NCBI GenBank assembly: GCA_030538705.1
Contig: JAUNTL010000018.1
Span: 1-41,107, forward strand
Length of the DNA: 41,107 nt
Direction: 5' to 3'
Origin: Paracoccus sp. (in: a-proteobacteria)
GTDB lineage: Bacteria; Pseudomonadota; Alphaproteobacteria; Rhodobacterales; Rhodobacteraceae
Within the stretch, counting starts at the first letter, position 1; each line of letters begins with the position of its first letter. Position numbers and translations under genes: made by a program. Below, piece after piece: positions 25,695 to 35,072 of this stretch. Under the pieces are notes generated by a model, which saw nothing but the letters and a program-made list of their open reading frames with translations, searched no databases and was not told the DNA's origin.

Positions 25695-26516
25695 ATGTCA
25701 CCGAAGAAATGTTCAACCGCGATCGTCGCGATCCTGATGCTGGGCGCCGCGCCGCTGATGGCGCAGACGACGACCCCGGCCGAGAATGCGGCCGCCGCTG
25801 CCGATGCAGCCAGCGACGCGGCGCAGGCCGTGCAGGATGCGGCCGCCGCCGTGACCGAGGCCGCCGAGGACGCTGCCGCGACCGCCAATGAGGCCGCCGC
25901 CGCCGCCAGCGAAGCGACCACCGCCGAAACCCCGGCGGCGGATGCACCGGCAGAAACCCCGGCAGATGCACCGGCCGAGGCGGCCGCCGCAGAGCCGGCC
26001 GAGCCGCAGATCGGGGCCTATTACGCCCGTGCCACCCATGGCGACTGGACGGTGCGCTGCATCCGGACGCCGAATAATGCCGATCCGTGCGAGCTGTATC
26101 AGCTGATGCAGGACGGCAATGGCAATTCGGTTGCCGAAATCTCGCTGATCCCGTTGCAGAACGGCCAGGCTGCGGCCGGCGCAACCCTGGTTTCGCCGCT
26201 GGAGACCGATCTGACCGCCGGTGTCGGGCTACAGATTGATTCGGGTGCGCAGAACACCTATCCGTTCAACCTCTGCGCGCCGGTCGGCTGTGTGTCACGG
26301 ATCGGATTCACCGATGCCGAACTGGCCGCGCTGCGCCGTGGCAATGCCGCGACTGTCAGCGTTCTGCCCTATGGCGCCCCGCGCGAGGATATCGTGAATC
26401 TGCGCATGTCGCTGACAGGGTTCACCGCCGGCTTTACCGAGCTGGAGGCGGCTCATGCAGAAATGCGCGCCGCAGCCGAAGCAGCGGCAGAGACCGAGGC
26501 CGCGCCGGCACAATAA
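25695..26516 (+). CDS. Invasion-associated locus B (IalB) family protein with Ala-rich spacer
   Basis: 273-residue exported protein. A signal peptide (MSPKKCSTAIVAILMLGAAPLMA) is followed by an 80-residue low-complexity Ala/Glu/Thr/Pro segment (about 28-108) and then an IalB domain (about 112-260; YYARATHGDWTVRCIR and NLCAPVGCVSRIGF with paired cysteines). IalB proteins are periplasmic or envelope proteins first linked to erythrocyte entry in Bartonella; in free-living relatives the role is unknown. Two ATGs exist; 25695 lies 5 nt after a perfect AGGAGG, 25692 only 2 nt, so 25695 is preferred. A bidirectional terminator follows. Confidence 0.88.
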   Translation: MSPKKCSTAIVAILMLGAAPLMAQTTTPAENAAAAADAASDAAQAVQDAAAAVTEAAEDAAATANEAAAAASEATTAETPAADAPAETPADAPAEAAAAEPAEPQIGAYYARATHGDWTVRCIRTPNNADPCELYQLMQDGNGNSVAEISLIPLQNGQAAAGATLVSPLETDLTAGVGLQIDSGAQNTYPFNLCAPVGCVSRIGFTDAELAALRRGNAATVSVLPYGAPREDIVNLRMSLTGFTAGFTELEAAHAEMRAAAEAAAETEAAPAQ

Positions 26517-26525
26517 GCGCTGATC

Positions 26526-26617
26526 CCGGGGGGCGAGCCCCCCGGAACCCTGCCGACAGGTTTCAGGGTGACAGCGCCGGTCAAGCGCGATGCAGAAGGG
26601 GGCCTTGAGGCCCCCTT
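26526..26617. terminator. Bidirectional terminator region
   Basis: Perfect 9-bp stem AAGGGGGCC (26596-26604), TTGA loop, GGCCCCCTT (26609-26617) followed by TTC; reversed, it also ends in a short T-run, suiting the convergent IalB and acyltransferase genes. A second GC-rich hairpin CCGGGGGG-CGAG-CCCCCCGG lies just after the IalB stop near 26526-26546. Confidence 0.75.
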
Positions 26618-26645
26618 TTCGTTTCGCCATTGCTGCGGGCGGGTC

Positions 26646-27611
26646 TCAGACGTGTTTGATGATGCGGCGCTGAACCAGCCGCGAGGTCGAAACCGGGCGG
26701 GTATCGACCGGCTCGGGCAGCGACAGGGTGATCCGGCGCAGCATTTCGATGGCCTCTTCGCTTTTGCCGGGCAGAGAGCCGGGCATGACCGGCGCACCGA
26801 CCGTTACCTGAAACTGCTGGGCGGCCTTGTTCAGAACCTCGTAAAACAGGGTCACATCGCGCAAGGTCGGATGGATCGCATCAAACAGATAGAACAGCGC
26901 CGAGTTGCGCGCCCGCAGCCTGAGCGGGATCACCGGCACATCGGTCTTGCGCGCGATCATGGCCGCCGAGGCCATCCACGGGCGTTCATGCAAGGTCAGC
27001 CCGCTGCGTTTGGCCAGACGGCCCGAGGGAAAGATCAGCCCGATACGACCATCTGCCAGCCAGGCGCGGGTCTGTTCCATCGTCGCGCGGGTTTTGGCCA
27101 TGGTGCGCTTTTCGCTGCGCCATTCGACCGGAACGATCACGTTTTCCAGCTGTGGCAGAACCCGCAGGATGTCCTGATTGGCATAAACAAACAGATCGCG
27201 CCGCACCCGGCCGATCAGCGAATGCAGAACGATCCCGTCGGCAATCCCGGTCGGGTGGTTGGTCACGATCAGCGCCGGGCCTTCTTTCGGGATATGCTCC
27301 AGCCCCGCGACCTCGATATCGCGGACGATCATCTTCTCCATCGTGCTGAAGATCTCGTCCGTGGTGCTGTCACGAAAACGCGCGCCCAGATCAAGCGTGC
27401 GCGGATAGCCCAGCATCCGCATCAGAAGCCAACGGGCAATCGTATGATGGGGGCGGCCGGAATAAAGCCATGGCGCCCGCTCTGATATGAGCGGATCGAG
27501 ACGGCGCTGCATCTCGTCACGAGGGCTATCCAGCGGTCCAGTCATGGTGGCCGGATTATCCTCACGCTCGGGCTGACCTGCAAGAGGGCTTGTCATGAAG
27601 CGGGCGGTCAT
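26646..27611 (-). CDS. Lysophospholipid/glycerolipid acyltransferase family protein
   Basis: 321-residue acyltransferase of the PlsC-like superfamily. The catalytic block is TNHPTGIADG with H119 and D125, an HX5D arrangement rather than classic HX4D, as seen in the hemolysin-type/OlsA-like branch. The FPSGRL block and VPVIPLRLRARNS follow. It likely transfers a fatty acyl group to a lysolipid at the inner membrane; the acceptor (glycerol-phosphate, ornithine or other) cannot be told. Its ATG overlaps the pepN stop (ATGA), so translation is coupled to pepN. About 25 N-terminal residues are poorly typical; M23 is an alternative start. Confidence 0.85.
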   Translation of the reverse strand: MTARFMTSPLAGQPEREDNPATMTGPLDSPRDEMQRRLDPLISERAPWLYSGRPHHTIARWLLMRMLGYPRTLDLGARFRDSTTDEIFSTMEKMIVRDIEVAGLEHIPKEGPALIVTNHPTGIADGIVLHSLIGRVRRDLFVYANQDILRVLPQLENVIVPVEWRSEKRTMAKTRATMEQTRAWLADGRIGLIFPSGRLAKRSGLTLHERPWMASAAMIARKTDVPVIPLRLRARNSALFYLFDAIHPTLRDVTLFYEVLNKAAQQFQVTVGAPVMPGSLPGKSEEAIEMLRRITLSLPEPVDTRPVSTSRLVQRRIIKHV

Positions 27612-30181
27612 GTGGCCTCGCGGATGCGGGTGACCATTTCGGCCAGATTGCGTGACAGGCCGGGTGCCGCGAGGATGCGATCCAGTGCAGCAATTGCTCG
27701 GTTTTTGCGCATATCGTCATAGCGCGCCCAGCTTTCGAACCCCGAGGACATGCGCGCCGCGATCTGCGGGTTGAGCGGATCCATGCTCAAAAGCCAGCCG
27801 GCCAGAAAATCGTAACCGCTGCCATCGGCGGCATGAAAGCCCGCGTGATTCGCCGTCAGCCCGCCGATAAGCGCACGGAAACGGTTGGGATTTTTCCAAT
27901 CGAAATCCGCCCTGCTGGCAAGCATTCCGGCCGTGGCCGCAGCCGTGGCGGGCGGCGCGCATTGCACCTGCAACGCGAACCATTTGTCGATCACCAGCCG
28001 GTTGTCGCAAAAGCGGCTGTGAAAATCGGCCAGGGCCTGATCGCCGCGCCCTGCCGCGATCAACAGGGCAAGGGCCGCGGCGCGTTCGGTCATATTGCCG
28101 GCCGTATCATAAAGCCGGGCCGCCCCGTCGCCCCCGTCGATACGGCTGAGCAGGCTCAGCGCCGCAAGCCGCAGCGCGCGGCGCCCGGCCGGGCCGGCAT
28201 CGGGGCTGAAGGGGCCGGGGACAGCCATGGCGGCATAGGTCTCGCGCAATGCGGCCTCGTGGCGCCGTGCGATGCTGCGCGCAAGGCCCTCACGCGCGGC
28301 ATGGATCGCATCGGGATCGGGGATCGTGCCGGTTTCCGACAGCAGCACGGCGATATCCTCTTCGGACGGCAAGCGCAGACAAAGCGCGCGAAAGGCCGGG
28401 TCGCTGTCCTCGTCTGCGATCAGCCGGCCGATCGCATCAAGATAGGCCGGCGCGGGCTGCCGCGCCTCGGCGATCATCGCGGCCAGCGTCTCGCGCGCAA
28501 GCTGGTTCCCGGCCTCCCACCGGGCGAAGGGATCGCGGTCATGGGCCAGCAGAAATGACCGGCCCGCCGCGTCCAGATCACGGTTCAGGACCACCGGCGC
28601 GGAAAAGCCCCGCAACACCGAGACGGCCGGGCGCGAGGGCAGGGCGTCAAAGGCAAAGCTCTGACTTGCGGCGCTCAGCTCCAGCAGCGTTTCGGGCAGC
28701 AGCTCATCCCCGTTGGCAGAGATGAGACCAACCGCAACCGGGATGACGCGGGGCGGCTTGTCGGGCTGGCCGGGGGTGGGCGGCGTGGATTGGGCGAAAT
28801 GCAGCACCAGACGGCCGCTGTCCGCGTCCCATTCCTCGGCCATCGTCACAACGGGGGTGCCGGCATCCGAATACCAGCGTTTGAACTGGGCAAGGTCGCG
28901 GCCCGTCACATCCTCAAAGACCCTGAGCCAGTCCTCGATCGTTGCCGCATCGCCGTCGTGGCGCGTGAAATACAGATCAAGCGCGCGCGCGTAATCATCC
29001 TCACCGACCAGCCGCCTGAGCATGGCGATGATCTCGGCACCTTTTTCGTAAACGGTTGCGGTGTAGAAGTTATTGATCTCGACATAGGATTCCGGCCGCA
29101 CCGCATGGGCCAGCGGGCCCTGATCCTCGCGGAACTGGCGCGCGCGCAGGGTCACGACATCCTCGATCCGCTTGACCGCCGCGCTGCGCATATCGCTGGT
29201 GAACTGCTGGTCGCGGAACACCGTCAGCCCCTCTTTCAGGCACAGCTGGAACCAGTCGCGGCAGGTGATGCGGTTGCCGGTCCAGTTATGGAAATACTCA
29301 TGCGCGATCACCGCCTCGATCCGTTCATAATCGCTGTCGGTCGCGGTATCGGGGCTGGCCAGAACCAGCTTTGAGTTAAAGATGTTCAGCCCCTTGTTCT
29401 CCATCGCGCCCATATTGAAATCATCGACGGCAACGATGTTGAAAACATCCAGATCATATTCACGCCCATAAACCTCCTCGTCCCATTTCATCGACTTTTT
29501 CAGCGATTCCATGGCAAAGCCGGCACGTTCCTCATCACCGGGGCGAACCCAGACATTCAGCGCGACCTGACGGCCGGAACGGGTGGTGAAACTGTCGGGC
29601 ACGGCACGCAGATCACCGGCGACAAGTGCGAACAGATAGGCGGGTTTTGGCCAGGGGTCGTGCCATTCGGCGCGGCCCTCAGCCTGCGCAACAGGGTTGC
29701 CGTTCGACAAAAGGACAGGAAGATCCGAATGGATCACGACCTCGAAAGGCGCCATGACGTCGGGGCGGTCGGGGTAGGGGGTGATGTGGCGAAACCCCTC
29801 GGCCTCGCATTGGGTGCAGAAGATCCCGCCCGACAGATACAGCCCCTCATTCGTCGTATTGGCAGCGGGATTGATGATGCAATCGGTTTGCAGTGTGAAA
29901 CTGTCGGGCAGGGGGGCGGTAAGGCTGAGCAGCTCGCCCTCGCGGCGCCACGCGCCGGGGTCGAGGTCGGCGCCGTCGATGGCGATGCGGCGCAGGGTAA
30001 CGCCGGCGCCGATATCCAGAACCGGCGCGCCCGGCCCCTGCCGGCACATGGTGATATGCGCCCTGACAAGGGTCTCAGCAGGGTCGAGCCAGACCTCGAT
30101 CCGGGTGCGCGTGATTGCGAAAGGATAGGGGCGATAGTCAGAGAGCAGCGTCGGCTGCTGACTGGGCCGGGTTTCGCTCAT
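27608..30181 (-). CDS. pepN: Aminopeptidase N
   Basis: Zinc metallopeptidase of family M1 that removes N-terminal residues from peptides late in cytoplasmic protein turnover. The 857-residue protein has the exopeptidase motif GAMEN (258-262) and the zinc motif HEYFH (294-298) with E317 as the third ligand; C-terminal helical domain complete. Three ATGs occur in tandem (30187, 30184, 30181); AAGGAG sits right before them and best suits the last. First gene of a two-gene unit with the acyltransferase, diverging from the Ala-rich membrane protein across about 155 bp. Confidence 0.97.
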   Translation of the reverse strand: MSETRPSQQPTLLSDYRPYPFAITRTRIEVWLDPAETLVRAHITMCRQGPGAPVLDIGAGVTLRRIAIDGADLDPGAWRREGELLSLTAPLPDSFTLQTDCIINPAANTTNEGLYLSGGIFCTQCEAEGFRHITPYPDRPDVMAPFEVVIHSDLPVLLSNGNPVAQAEGRAEWHDPWPKPAYLFALVAGDLRAVPDSFTTRSGRQVALNVWVRPGDEERAGFAMESLKKSMKWDEEVYGREYDLDVFNIVAVDDFNMGAMENKGLNIFNSKLVLASPDTATDSDYERIEAVIAHEYFHNWTGNRITCRDWFQLCLKEGLTVFRDQQFTSDMRSAAVKRIEDVVTLRARQFREDQGPLAHAVRPESYVEINNFYTATVYEKGAEIIAMLRRLVGEDDYARALDLYFTRHDGDAATIEDWLRVFEDVTGRDLAQFKRWYSDAGTPVVTMAEEWDADSGRLVLHFAQSTPPTPGQPDKPPRVIPVAVGLISANGDELLPETLLELSAASQSFAFDALPSRPAVSVLRGFSAPVVLNRDLDAAGRSFLLAHDRDPFARWEAGNQLARETLAAMIAEARQPAPAYLDAIGRLIADEDSDPAFRALCLRLPSEEDIAVLLSETGTIPDPDAIHAAREGLARSIARRHEAALRETYAAMAVPGPFSPDAGPAGRRALRLAALSLLSRIDGGDGAARLYDTAGNMTERAAALALLIAAGRGDQALADFHSRFCDNRLVIDKWFALQVQCAPPATAAATAGMLASRADFDWKNPNRFRALIGGLTANHAGFHAADGSGYDFLAGWLLSMDPLNPQIAARMSSGFESWARYDDMRKNRAIAALDRILAAPGLSRNLAEMVTRIREAT

Positions 30182-30337
30182 CATCATCTCCTTGCAGAAA
30201 AAAGCTGCGTTCGCGGGAACTTGTCATCTTGTGCCCGAGTTAATCGCAGGATACCGGCCTCGCAAGCCGTGAAGGATGCTGCGCCATCCTGCGGTGAAGG
30301 CGGTCAGGCCCGCCAGATTGAAGTCAAGGAGACCATT

Positions 30338-30889
30338 ATGGCAAATTACGATCCGAATGATCCCAACAAGACCACGCCGCGCGAGACCTATGTCGAGCCG
30401 GTTGAGAAGCGTTCTTCACCGCTGCCGTTGATTATCGGCATCCTGCTGGCCCTCGCGCTCGCCTATTTCGTGCTGACGCGTTTCATGGGCGGCAATGAGG
30501 CCGAGACGACGGTCGAGGAAACGCCTGCCGTGACGACCGAAACCCCGGCCGAAACCGCCGCGACCGATGCGGAAGCCGCGGCTGATGACGCCGCAGCAGC
30601 AGCCGAGGATGCAGCAGAGTCGGCTGGCGAGGCCGCAAGCAGCGCCGCTGACGCGGTCGAGAGCGCGGCCAGCGATGCGGTCGTGACCGTCGAGGAAACC
30701 GCCGAAACTGCCGCTGAGGCGGCAAGCGAAGCGGCATCGAATGTCGCGGATGCCGTCGAAGAGGCCGCGACCGATGCCGCCAATGCCGTCAGCGAAGCGG
30801 CGCAGGACGCAGCCAATGCGGTGACCGGCACCACCACGACCACGACGCCGCCGGCCACGCCGGCCACGCCCTCCACGACGTCGAACTGA
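30338..30889 (+). CDS. Ala-rich single-helix membrane protein
   Basis: 183-residue protein with a short hydrophilic N-terminus (about 1-27), one transmembrane helix (about 28-48, LPLIIGILLALALAYFVLT) and a long acidic, Ala-dominated region (about 55-160) made of degenerate AAxDAxxxAxEA units, ending in a Thr/Pro tail. The helical repeats resemble LEA/apolipoprotein-like amphipathic helices; likely a membrane-tethered rod on the periplasmic side, topology by inference. Not recognised as a named family. Start ATG has AAGGAG 6 nt upstream; the frame continues far upstream opposite pepN but that part is a shadow. A terminator follows. Confidence 0.8.
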   Translation: MANYDPNDPNKTTPRETYVEPVEKRSSPLPLIIGILLALALAYFVLTRFMGGNEAETTVEETPAVTTETPAETAATDAEAAADDAAAAAEDAAESAGEAASSAADAVESAASDAVVTVEETAETAAEAASEAASNVADAVEEAATDAANAVSEAAQDAANAVTGTTTTTTPPATPATPSTTSN

Positions 30890-30937
30890 TCCGACGCGCC
30901 GCCCGGACAGGGATATCTGGTCAGGGCAATGACATCA

Positions 30938-30968
30938 GCCGTCGCAGCCTGGCGCTGCGGCGGCTTTT
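30938..30968 (+). terminator. Rho-independent terminator after the Ala-rich protein
   Basis: 11-bp stem GCCGTCGCAGC / GCTGCGGCGGC with one G-U, 5-nt loop, followed by TTTT. Separates this gene from pntA. Confidence 0.75.
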
Positions 30969-31091
30969 GCATTCTTCGCACCCGCGGCGGGGCGAGCTGA
31001 CAGTTTTTGCCCGCAATCGCCGCTCGCTTACTTGTGAAAGCGAAATTCCGGGTGTTATTCATGCCCGAGCGTTATCGTTAGGAGGGTGGCC

Positions 31092-32666
31092 ATGAAGATT
31101 GGCGCGTTGAAAGAGACGCAGGACGGCGAGGCGCGGGTTGCGATCACGCCGGCTTCGGCGGCGCATCTGCAAAAACTCGGCCATGAGGTCCATATCGAGA
31201 CCGGCGCCGGCGTCCGGGCCGGGTTCTCGGATTCCGCATATGACAAGGCCGGTGTCACGGTTGAACCTTCGGCCGAGGCGCTGACCGGCACGGTCGATGT
31301 GCTGGCCAAGGTCCGCCCGCCCGAAACGAACGAGATCGGGCGGATGCGCGAGGGTCAGACGCTGATCTCGCATTTCTACCCGGCCCAGAACCCCGAATTG
31401 CTGGAGGCTGCGCGCGCGCAGGGGATTACCGCCATCGCCATGGATATGGTGCCGCGCATCTCGCGCGCGCAAAAGATGGATGCGCTGTCGTCGATGGCCA
31501 ATATCGCGGGCTACCGCGCCGTGATCGAGGCGGCGAATAATTTTGGCCGCTTTTTCACCGGGCAGGTCACCGCAGCCGGCAAGGTGCCGCCGGCACGCGT
31601 TCTGGTTGTCGGGGCCGGCGTTGCCGGTCTGGCGGCCATCGGCACGGCGGTCAGCCTGGGTGCGCAGGTCTATGCCTTTGACGTCCGCCCCGAAGTTGCC
31701 GAGCAGATCGAATCGATGGGCGCCGAGTTCGTGTTCCTCGAATTTGACCAACCCGCACAGGACGGCGCGGCGACCGGGGGATATGCGGCCCCCTCCAGCC
31801 CCGAGTTCCGCGAAAAGCAGCTGGCCAAGTTCCGCGAACTGGCGCCACAGATGGATATCGTCATCACCACCGCACTGATCCCCGGCCGCGATGCGCCTGT
31901 CCTGTGGACGCGCGACATGGTCGAGGCGATGAAACCCGGATCAGTCATTGTCGATCTGGCCGCGGCCGCCGGCGGCAATTGCGAAATGACCATCCCGGAC
32001 GAGAAATTCATCACCGAGAATGGCGTGACCATCGTCGGTTATACTGATTTCCCGTCGCGCATGGCCGCCCAGTCATCCGAGTTATATGGCAATAATATCC
32101 GCCATTTCATGACCGATCTGACGCCGGGCAAGGACGGCGTGATCGTCCAGAATATGGAAGACGATGTCATACGCGGCGCGACCGTCACCCATGACGGCGA
32201 TGTGACCTGGCCGCCACCGCCGCCGAAAATCGCGGCCATCGCGGCGCAGAAGCCCAAGGAAAAGAAGCGCGAACTGACGCCCGAGGAACGCCGCATGGCC
32301 GAGGTCGAGGCATTTCGCGCCCAGACCCGCAGTCAGGTCACGCTGCTTGCTGTGGGGGCTGCGATCATGCTTCTGGTCGGGCTGGTCGCACCTGCCAGCT
32401 TCATGCAGCATTTCATCGTTTTCGTGCTGGCGATCTTTGTGGGCTTTCAGGTCATCTGGAACGTCAGCCACAGCCTGCACACGCCCTTGATGGCGATCAC
32501 CAATGCGATTTCCTCGATCATCATCGTCGGCGCGCTGATGCAGATCGGATCGGGCGGTTGGCTGATCGTGCTGCTGGCGGCGCTTTCGGTGCTGATGGCA
32601 GGCATCAATATCTTTGGCGGCTTCCTGGTCACGCGCCGGATGCTGGCCATGTTCCAGAAATCCTGA
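31092..32666 (+). CDS. pntA: NAD(P) transhydrogenase subunit alpha
   Basis: Proton-translocating transhydrogenase that uses the proton-motive force to reduce NADP+ with NADH. The 524-residue alpha subunit has the soluble NAD(H)-binding domain I (residues 1-380) with the nucleotide-binding [11 protein letters not shown] at about 172-182, then a charged linker ([14 protein letters not shown]) and four hydrophobic helices near the C-terminus, so it is the fused alpha form as in E. coli rather than the split three-gene form of Rhodospirillum. ATG 31092 follows AGGAGG at 6 nt; GTG 31086 overlaps that site. pntB follows. Confidence 0.97.
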   Translation: MKIGALKETQDGEARVAITPASAAHLQKLGHEVHIETGAGVRAGFSDSAYDKAGVTVEPSAEALTGTVDVLAKVRPPETNEIGRMREGQTLISHFYPAQNPELLEAARAQGITAIAMDMVPRISRAQKMDALSSMANIAGYRAVIEAANNFGRFFTGQVTAAGKVPPARVLVVGAGVAGLAAIGTAVSLGAQVYAFDVRPEVAEQIESMGAEFVFLEFDQPAQDGAATGGYAAPSSPEFREKQLAKFRELAPQMDIVITTALIPGRDAPVLWTRDMVEAMKPGSVIVDLAAAAGGNCEMTIPDEKFITENGVTIVGYTDFPSRMAAQSSELYGNNIRHFMTDLTPGKDGVIVQNMEDDVIRGATVTHDGDVTWPPPPPKIAAIAAQKPKEKKRELTPEERRMAEVEAFRAQTRSQVTLLAVGAAIMLLVGLVAPASFMQHFIVFVLAIFVGFQVIWNVSHSLHTPLMAITNAISSIIIVGALMQIGSGGWLIVLLAALSVLMAGINIFGGFLVTRRMLAMFQKS

Positions 32667-32676
32667 GGGGGACAAG

Positions 32677-34227
32677 ATGGATCAACTCATGATCGCACCC
32701 ACGGGTGAAATGGGAAAAGCGGTGGCCGGTTTCGGCCTGACCGGGGCGGCCTATGTGGTGGCGGCGGTGCTGTTCATTCTGGCGCTTGGCGGGCTGTCGG
32801 GGCAGGAAAGCGCGAAACGCGCCGTCTGGTATGGCATTGCCGGTATGGCTTTGGCGGTGCTGGCCACGCTGATCGGGCCGGGTGCCGGGAACTGGTGGCT
32901 GTCGCTGATCCTTCTGGCCATCGGCGGCAGCATCGGCTGGGTCATCGCCAATCGCGTCCAGATGACCGAGATGCCGCAGCTTGTCGCGGCCATGCACAGC
33001 CTTGTCGGTCTGGCCGCCGTTTTCGTGGGCTTCAACGCCCAGTTTGAACTGGGCCGCCTGAAAAACCTGCTTGAAACCGTCAATGGCGGGCTGAGCGCGG
33101 CCGCGCGTATCACGCCCGAGGCCATGCTGCGCGCCATCGAGGAACTGGCGACGCTGAAGGGCTTTGCCGCCGTTCTGGCCCAGAAAACCCCGGCCGAAAT
33201 CGCCATGCTCAAGGTCGAGGTCGCCCTTGGCATCTTTATCGGCGCGGTGACCTTCACCGGCTCGGTCGTGGCTTATGGCAAGCTCTCGGGCAAGATCGAC
33301 GGCAAGCCGAAGAAGCTGCCCGGCGGGCATATGCTGAACGCGGGTGCGGCCGCGATCTCGCTTCTGGCGACGGTGCTTTATGTGGCGGGCGCAGGCCCGG
33401 CGGCGCTGTGGCTGATCGTGATCGCGCTTGCGGCCTTCTTCATCGGCTACCACCTGATCATGGGGATCGGGGGGGCGGATATGCCTGTCGTGGTCTCGAT
33501 GCTGAACAGCTATTCGGGTTGGGCCGCGGCGATGATCGGCTTCACGCTTGGCAATGATCTGCTGATCGTGGTCGGTGCGCTTGTCGGGTCATCCGGCGCG
33601 ATCCTCAGCTATATCATGTGCAAGGCGATGAACCGCAATTTCGTCAGCGTGATCCTTGGCGGTTTCGGCGGCGATGCCGGCCCGGCGATGGAGATCGAGG
33701 GCGAGCAGATCGCCATCGACGCCGAGGGCGTGGCCGCCGCGCTGAATGATGCCGATGAGGTCATCATCGTGCCGGGTTACGGCATGGCGGTGGCACAGGC
33801 GCAGGGCGCGGTGTCGGAACTGACCCGCAAGCTGCGCGCGGCGGGCAAGAATGTGCGCTTTGCCATCCATCCCGTTGCGGGCCGTCTGCCGGGGCATATG
33901 AACGTGCTGCTGGCCGAGGCCAAGGTGCCCTATGACATCGTGATGGAGATGGATGAGATCAACGACGACTTCCCCAATACGGATGTGGTCATCGTCATCG
34001 GTTCGAACGATATCGTGAACCCGGCGGCACAGGACGATCCCAACAGCCCCATCGCCGGTATGCCCGTGCTGGAGGTATGGAAGGCCAAGCAGGTGTTTGT
34101 CAGCAAGCGGGGGCAGGGGACCGGCTATTCCGGGATCGAGAACCCCTTGTTCTATAAGGACAATACCCGGATGTTCTATGGCGATGCCAAGGATTCGATC
34201 AACGCGCTGCTGCCGCTGATCAACTGA
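32677..34227 (+). CDS. pntB: NAD(P) transhydrogenase subunit beta
   Basis: 516-residue partner of PntA. The N-terminal two-thirds is multi-helix membrane domain II (helix blocks such as [17 protein letters not shown] and [17 protein letters not shown]), and the C-terminal third is the NADP(H)-binding domain III with [15 protein letters not shown] and the [16 protein letters not shown] end. Somewhat longer than E. coli PntB (462), by an added N-terminal helix region. Start ATG has GAGGGG upstream, 10 nt after the pntA stop, so they are one operon. Supplies NADPH for the thiol-reducing proteins encoded nearby and across the cell. Confidence 0.97.
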   Translation: MDQLMIAPTGEMGKAVAGFGLTGAAYVVAAVLFILALGGLSGQESAKRAVWYGIAGMALAVLATLIGPGAGNWWLSLILLAIGGSIGWVIANRVQMTEMPQLVAAMHSLVGLAAVFVGFNAQFELGRLKNLLETVNGGLSAAARITPEAMLRAIEELATLKGFAAVLAQKTPAEIAMLKVEVALGIFIGAVTFTGSVVAYGKLSGKIDGKPKKLPGGHMLNAGAAAISLLATVLYVAGAGPAALWLIVIALAAFFIGYHLIMGIGGADMPVVVSMLNSYSGWAAAMIGFTLGNDLLIVVGALVGSSGAILSYIMCKAMNRNFVSVILGGFGGDAGPAMEIEGEQIAIDAEGVAAALNDADEVIIVPGYGMAVAQAQGAVSELTRKLRAAGKNVRFAIHPVAGRLPGHMNVLLAEAKVPYDIVMEMDEINDDFPNTDVVIVIGSNDIVNPAAQDDPNSPIAGMPVLEVWKAKQVFVSKRGQGTGYSGIENPLFYKDNTRMFYGDAKDSINALLPLIN

Positions 34228-34246
34228 TCCGGGTGCCAGAGACGAC

Positions 34247-34274
34247 AAAGGCGGGCCGATCGGCCCGCCTTTTT
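34247..34274. terminator. Bidirectional terminator after pntB
   Basis: Perfect 11-bp stem AAAGGCGGGCC / GGCCCGCCTTT around a GATC loop, with T-runs on both strands. Sits between the converging pntB and L,D-transpeptidase genes. Confidence 0.92.
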
Positions 34275-34294
34275 GTGTCGCCATCCGGCCGCGA

Positions 34295-34813
34295 TCAGGG
34301 ATAGATCATGATCGGCGTTCCATCCGTGACCATGGCGTAGATATCCTCTACCTCGCGGTCGGTCACGGCGATACAGCCCACCGTCCAGTCACGCCGGGTC
34401 GCGACGCGGCCTTCCGGTCCCTGACCATGGATAAAGATATCACTGCCGACCTGAAGCCCCTGTGACATGGCACGGATCTTGTCGGCCTCGTTCGGATAGG
34501 AAATCCCCAAAGAAAGGTGATAGCGGCTGTTGGGATTGCGCCGGTCGATATAATATAACCCCTCGGGCGTCTTGCCGTCACCCTCGTATTCCTTATTGCC
34601 GGCAGGCGCGAATCCAAGGCCGAAATTATAGCTTTTGATCGCGCGGTTACCCGAATAAAGAAGCATCAGCCGCTGTGATTTATGGACGTCGATCCGCGTC
34701 ACCGGCGGGCCGGAATAGCTGCGAAACCGCGGGTCAGAGGTCCCCGCGCCACAGCTTGCCAGAGCCAGCCCGCTGACCCCGCACAGCATCAGTCTGAGAA
34801 AATTGCGACGCAT
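34295..34813 (-). CDS. L,D-transpeptidase (YkuD) family lipoprotein
   Basis: 172-residue predicted lipoprotein: lipobox LALASC with the modified Cys at 21, then a YkuD-fold domain (about 37-172). Catalytic elements are H129 in IFIHGQG and the nucleophile C147 in WTVGCIAVTD; relatives usually show S-x-GC-x-R, so T-V-GC-I-A is a variant. Such enzymes form 3-3 peptidoglycan cross-links or attach proteins to the wall; the precise reaction is unknown. The ATG at 34813 has AAGGA upstream; the frame to 34876 adds a charged stretch before the signal and is rejected. Confidence 0.9.
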   Translation of the reverse strand: MRRNFLRLMLCGVSGLALASCGAGTSDPRFRSYSGPPVTRIDVHKSQRLMLLYSGNRAIKSYNFGLGFAPAGNKEYEGDGKTPEGLYYIDRRNPNSRYHLSLGISYPNEADKIRAMSQGLQVGSDIFIHGQGPEGRVATRRDWTVGCIAVTDREVEDIYAMVTDGTPIMIYP

Positions 34814-34987
34814 GGCCTGTCCTTTCATCCGCTCTTTTTTATCGTCCATTGTGACCTTGCGGCCCGGATTTCGCAACGCCGCCGGCGGTCACGACATGTT
34901 GAGGCGGTTTTGAGGCGGTTTCCCGCGCGCGGCTGGACCTTGCGGGGCAGGGCGGCGATAATGGCGCGTGACGACCGGGAGAATACG

Positions 34988-35062
34988 ATGAGAACCTTTC
35001 TTGCACTGGCGGCACTGCTGGCCCTTGCGGCTTGCAACGTTCCCGTTGTGCCGCTGATCTGA
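34988..35062 (+). CDS. 24-residue predicted lipoprotein
   Basis: Very short gene: MRTFLALAALLALAAC then NVPVVPLI and stop. It has a textbook signal with lipobox LAAC (Cys16), leaving a mature lipid-anchored peptide of nine residues. ATG at 34988 follows GGGAG at 7 nt. It lies 10 nt before the ArsC-like gene and probably shares its transcript. Too short for standard gene finders. It recalls entericidin- or LptM-type mini-lipoproteins in layout only; no homology is claimed. Confidence 0.6.
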   Translation: MRTFLALAALLALAACNVPVVPLI

Positions 35063-35072
35063 GGGTGCCGCG

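Noticed and set aside
29660-30337. Long N-terminal extension of the Ala-rich membrane protein
   Set aside because: The extension is opposite the start of pepN; the ATG at 30338 has a strong Shine-Dalgarno.
30940-31091. Strong promoter for pntAB
   Set aside because: Several TTG- and TATT-like hexamers occur, but none has both good matches and proper spacing.
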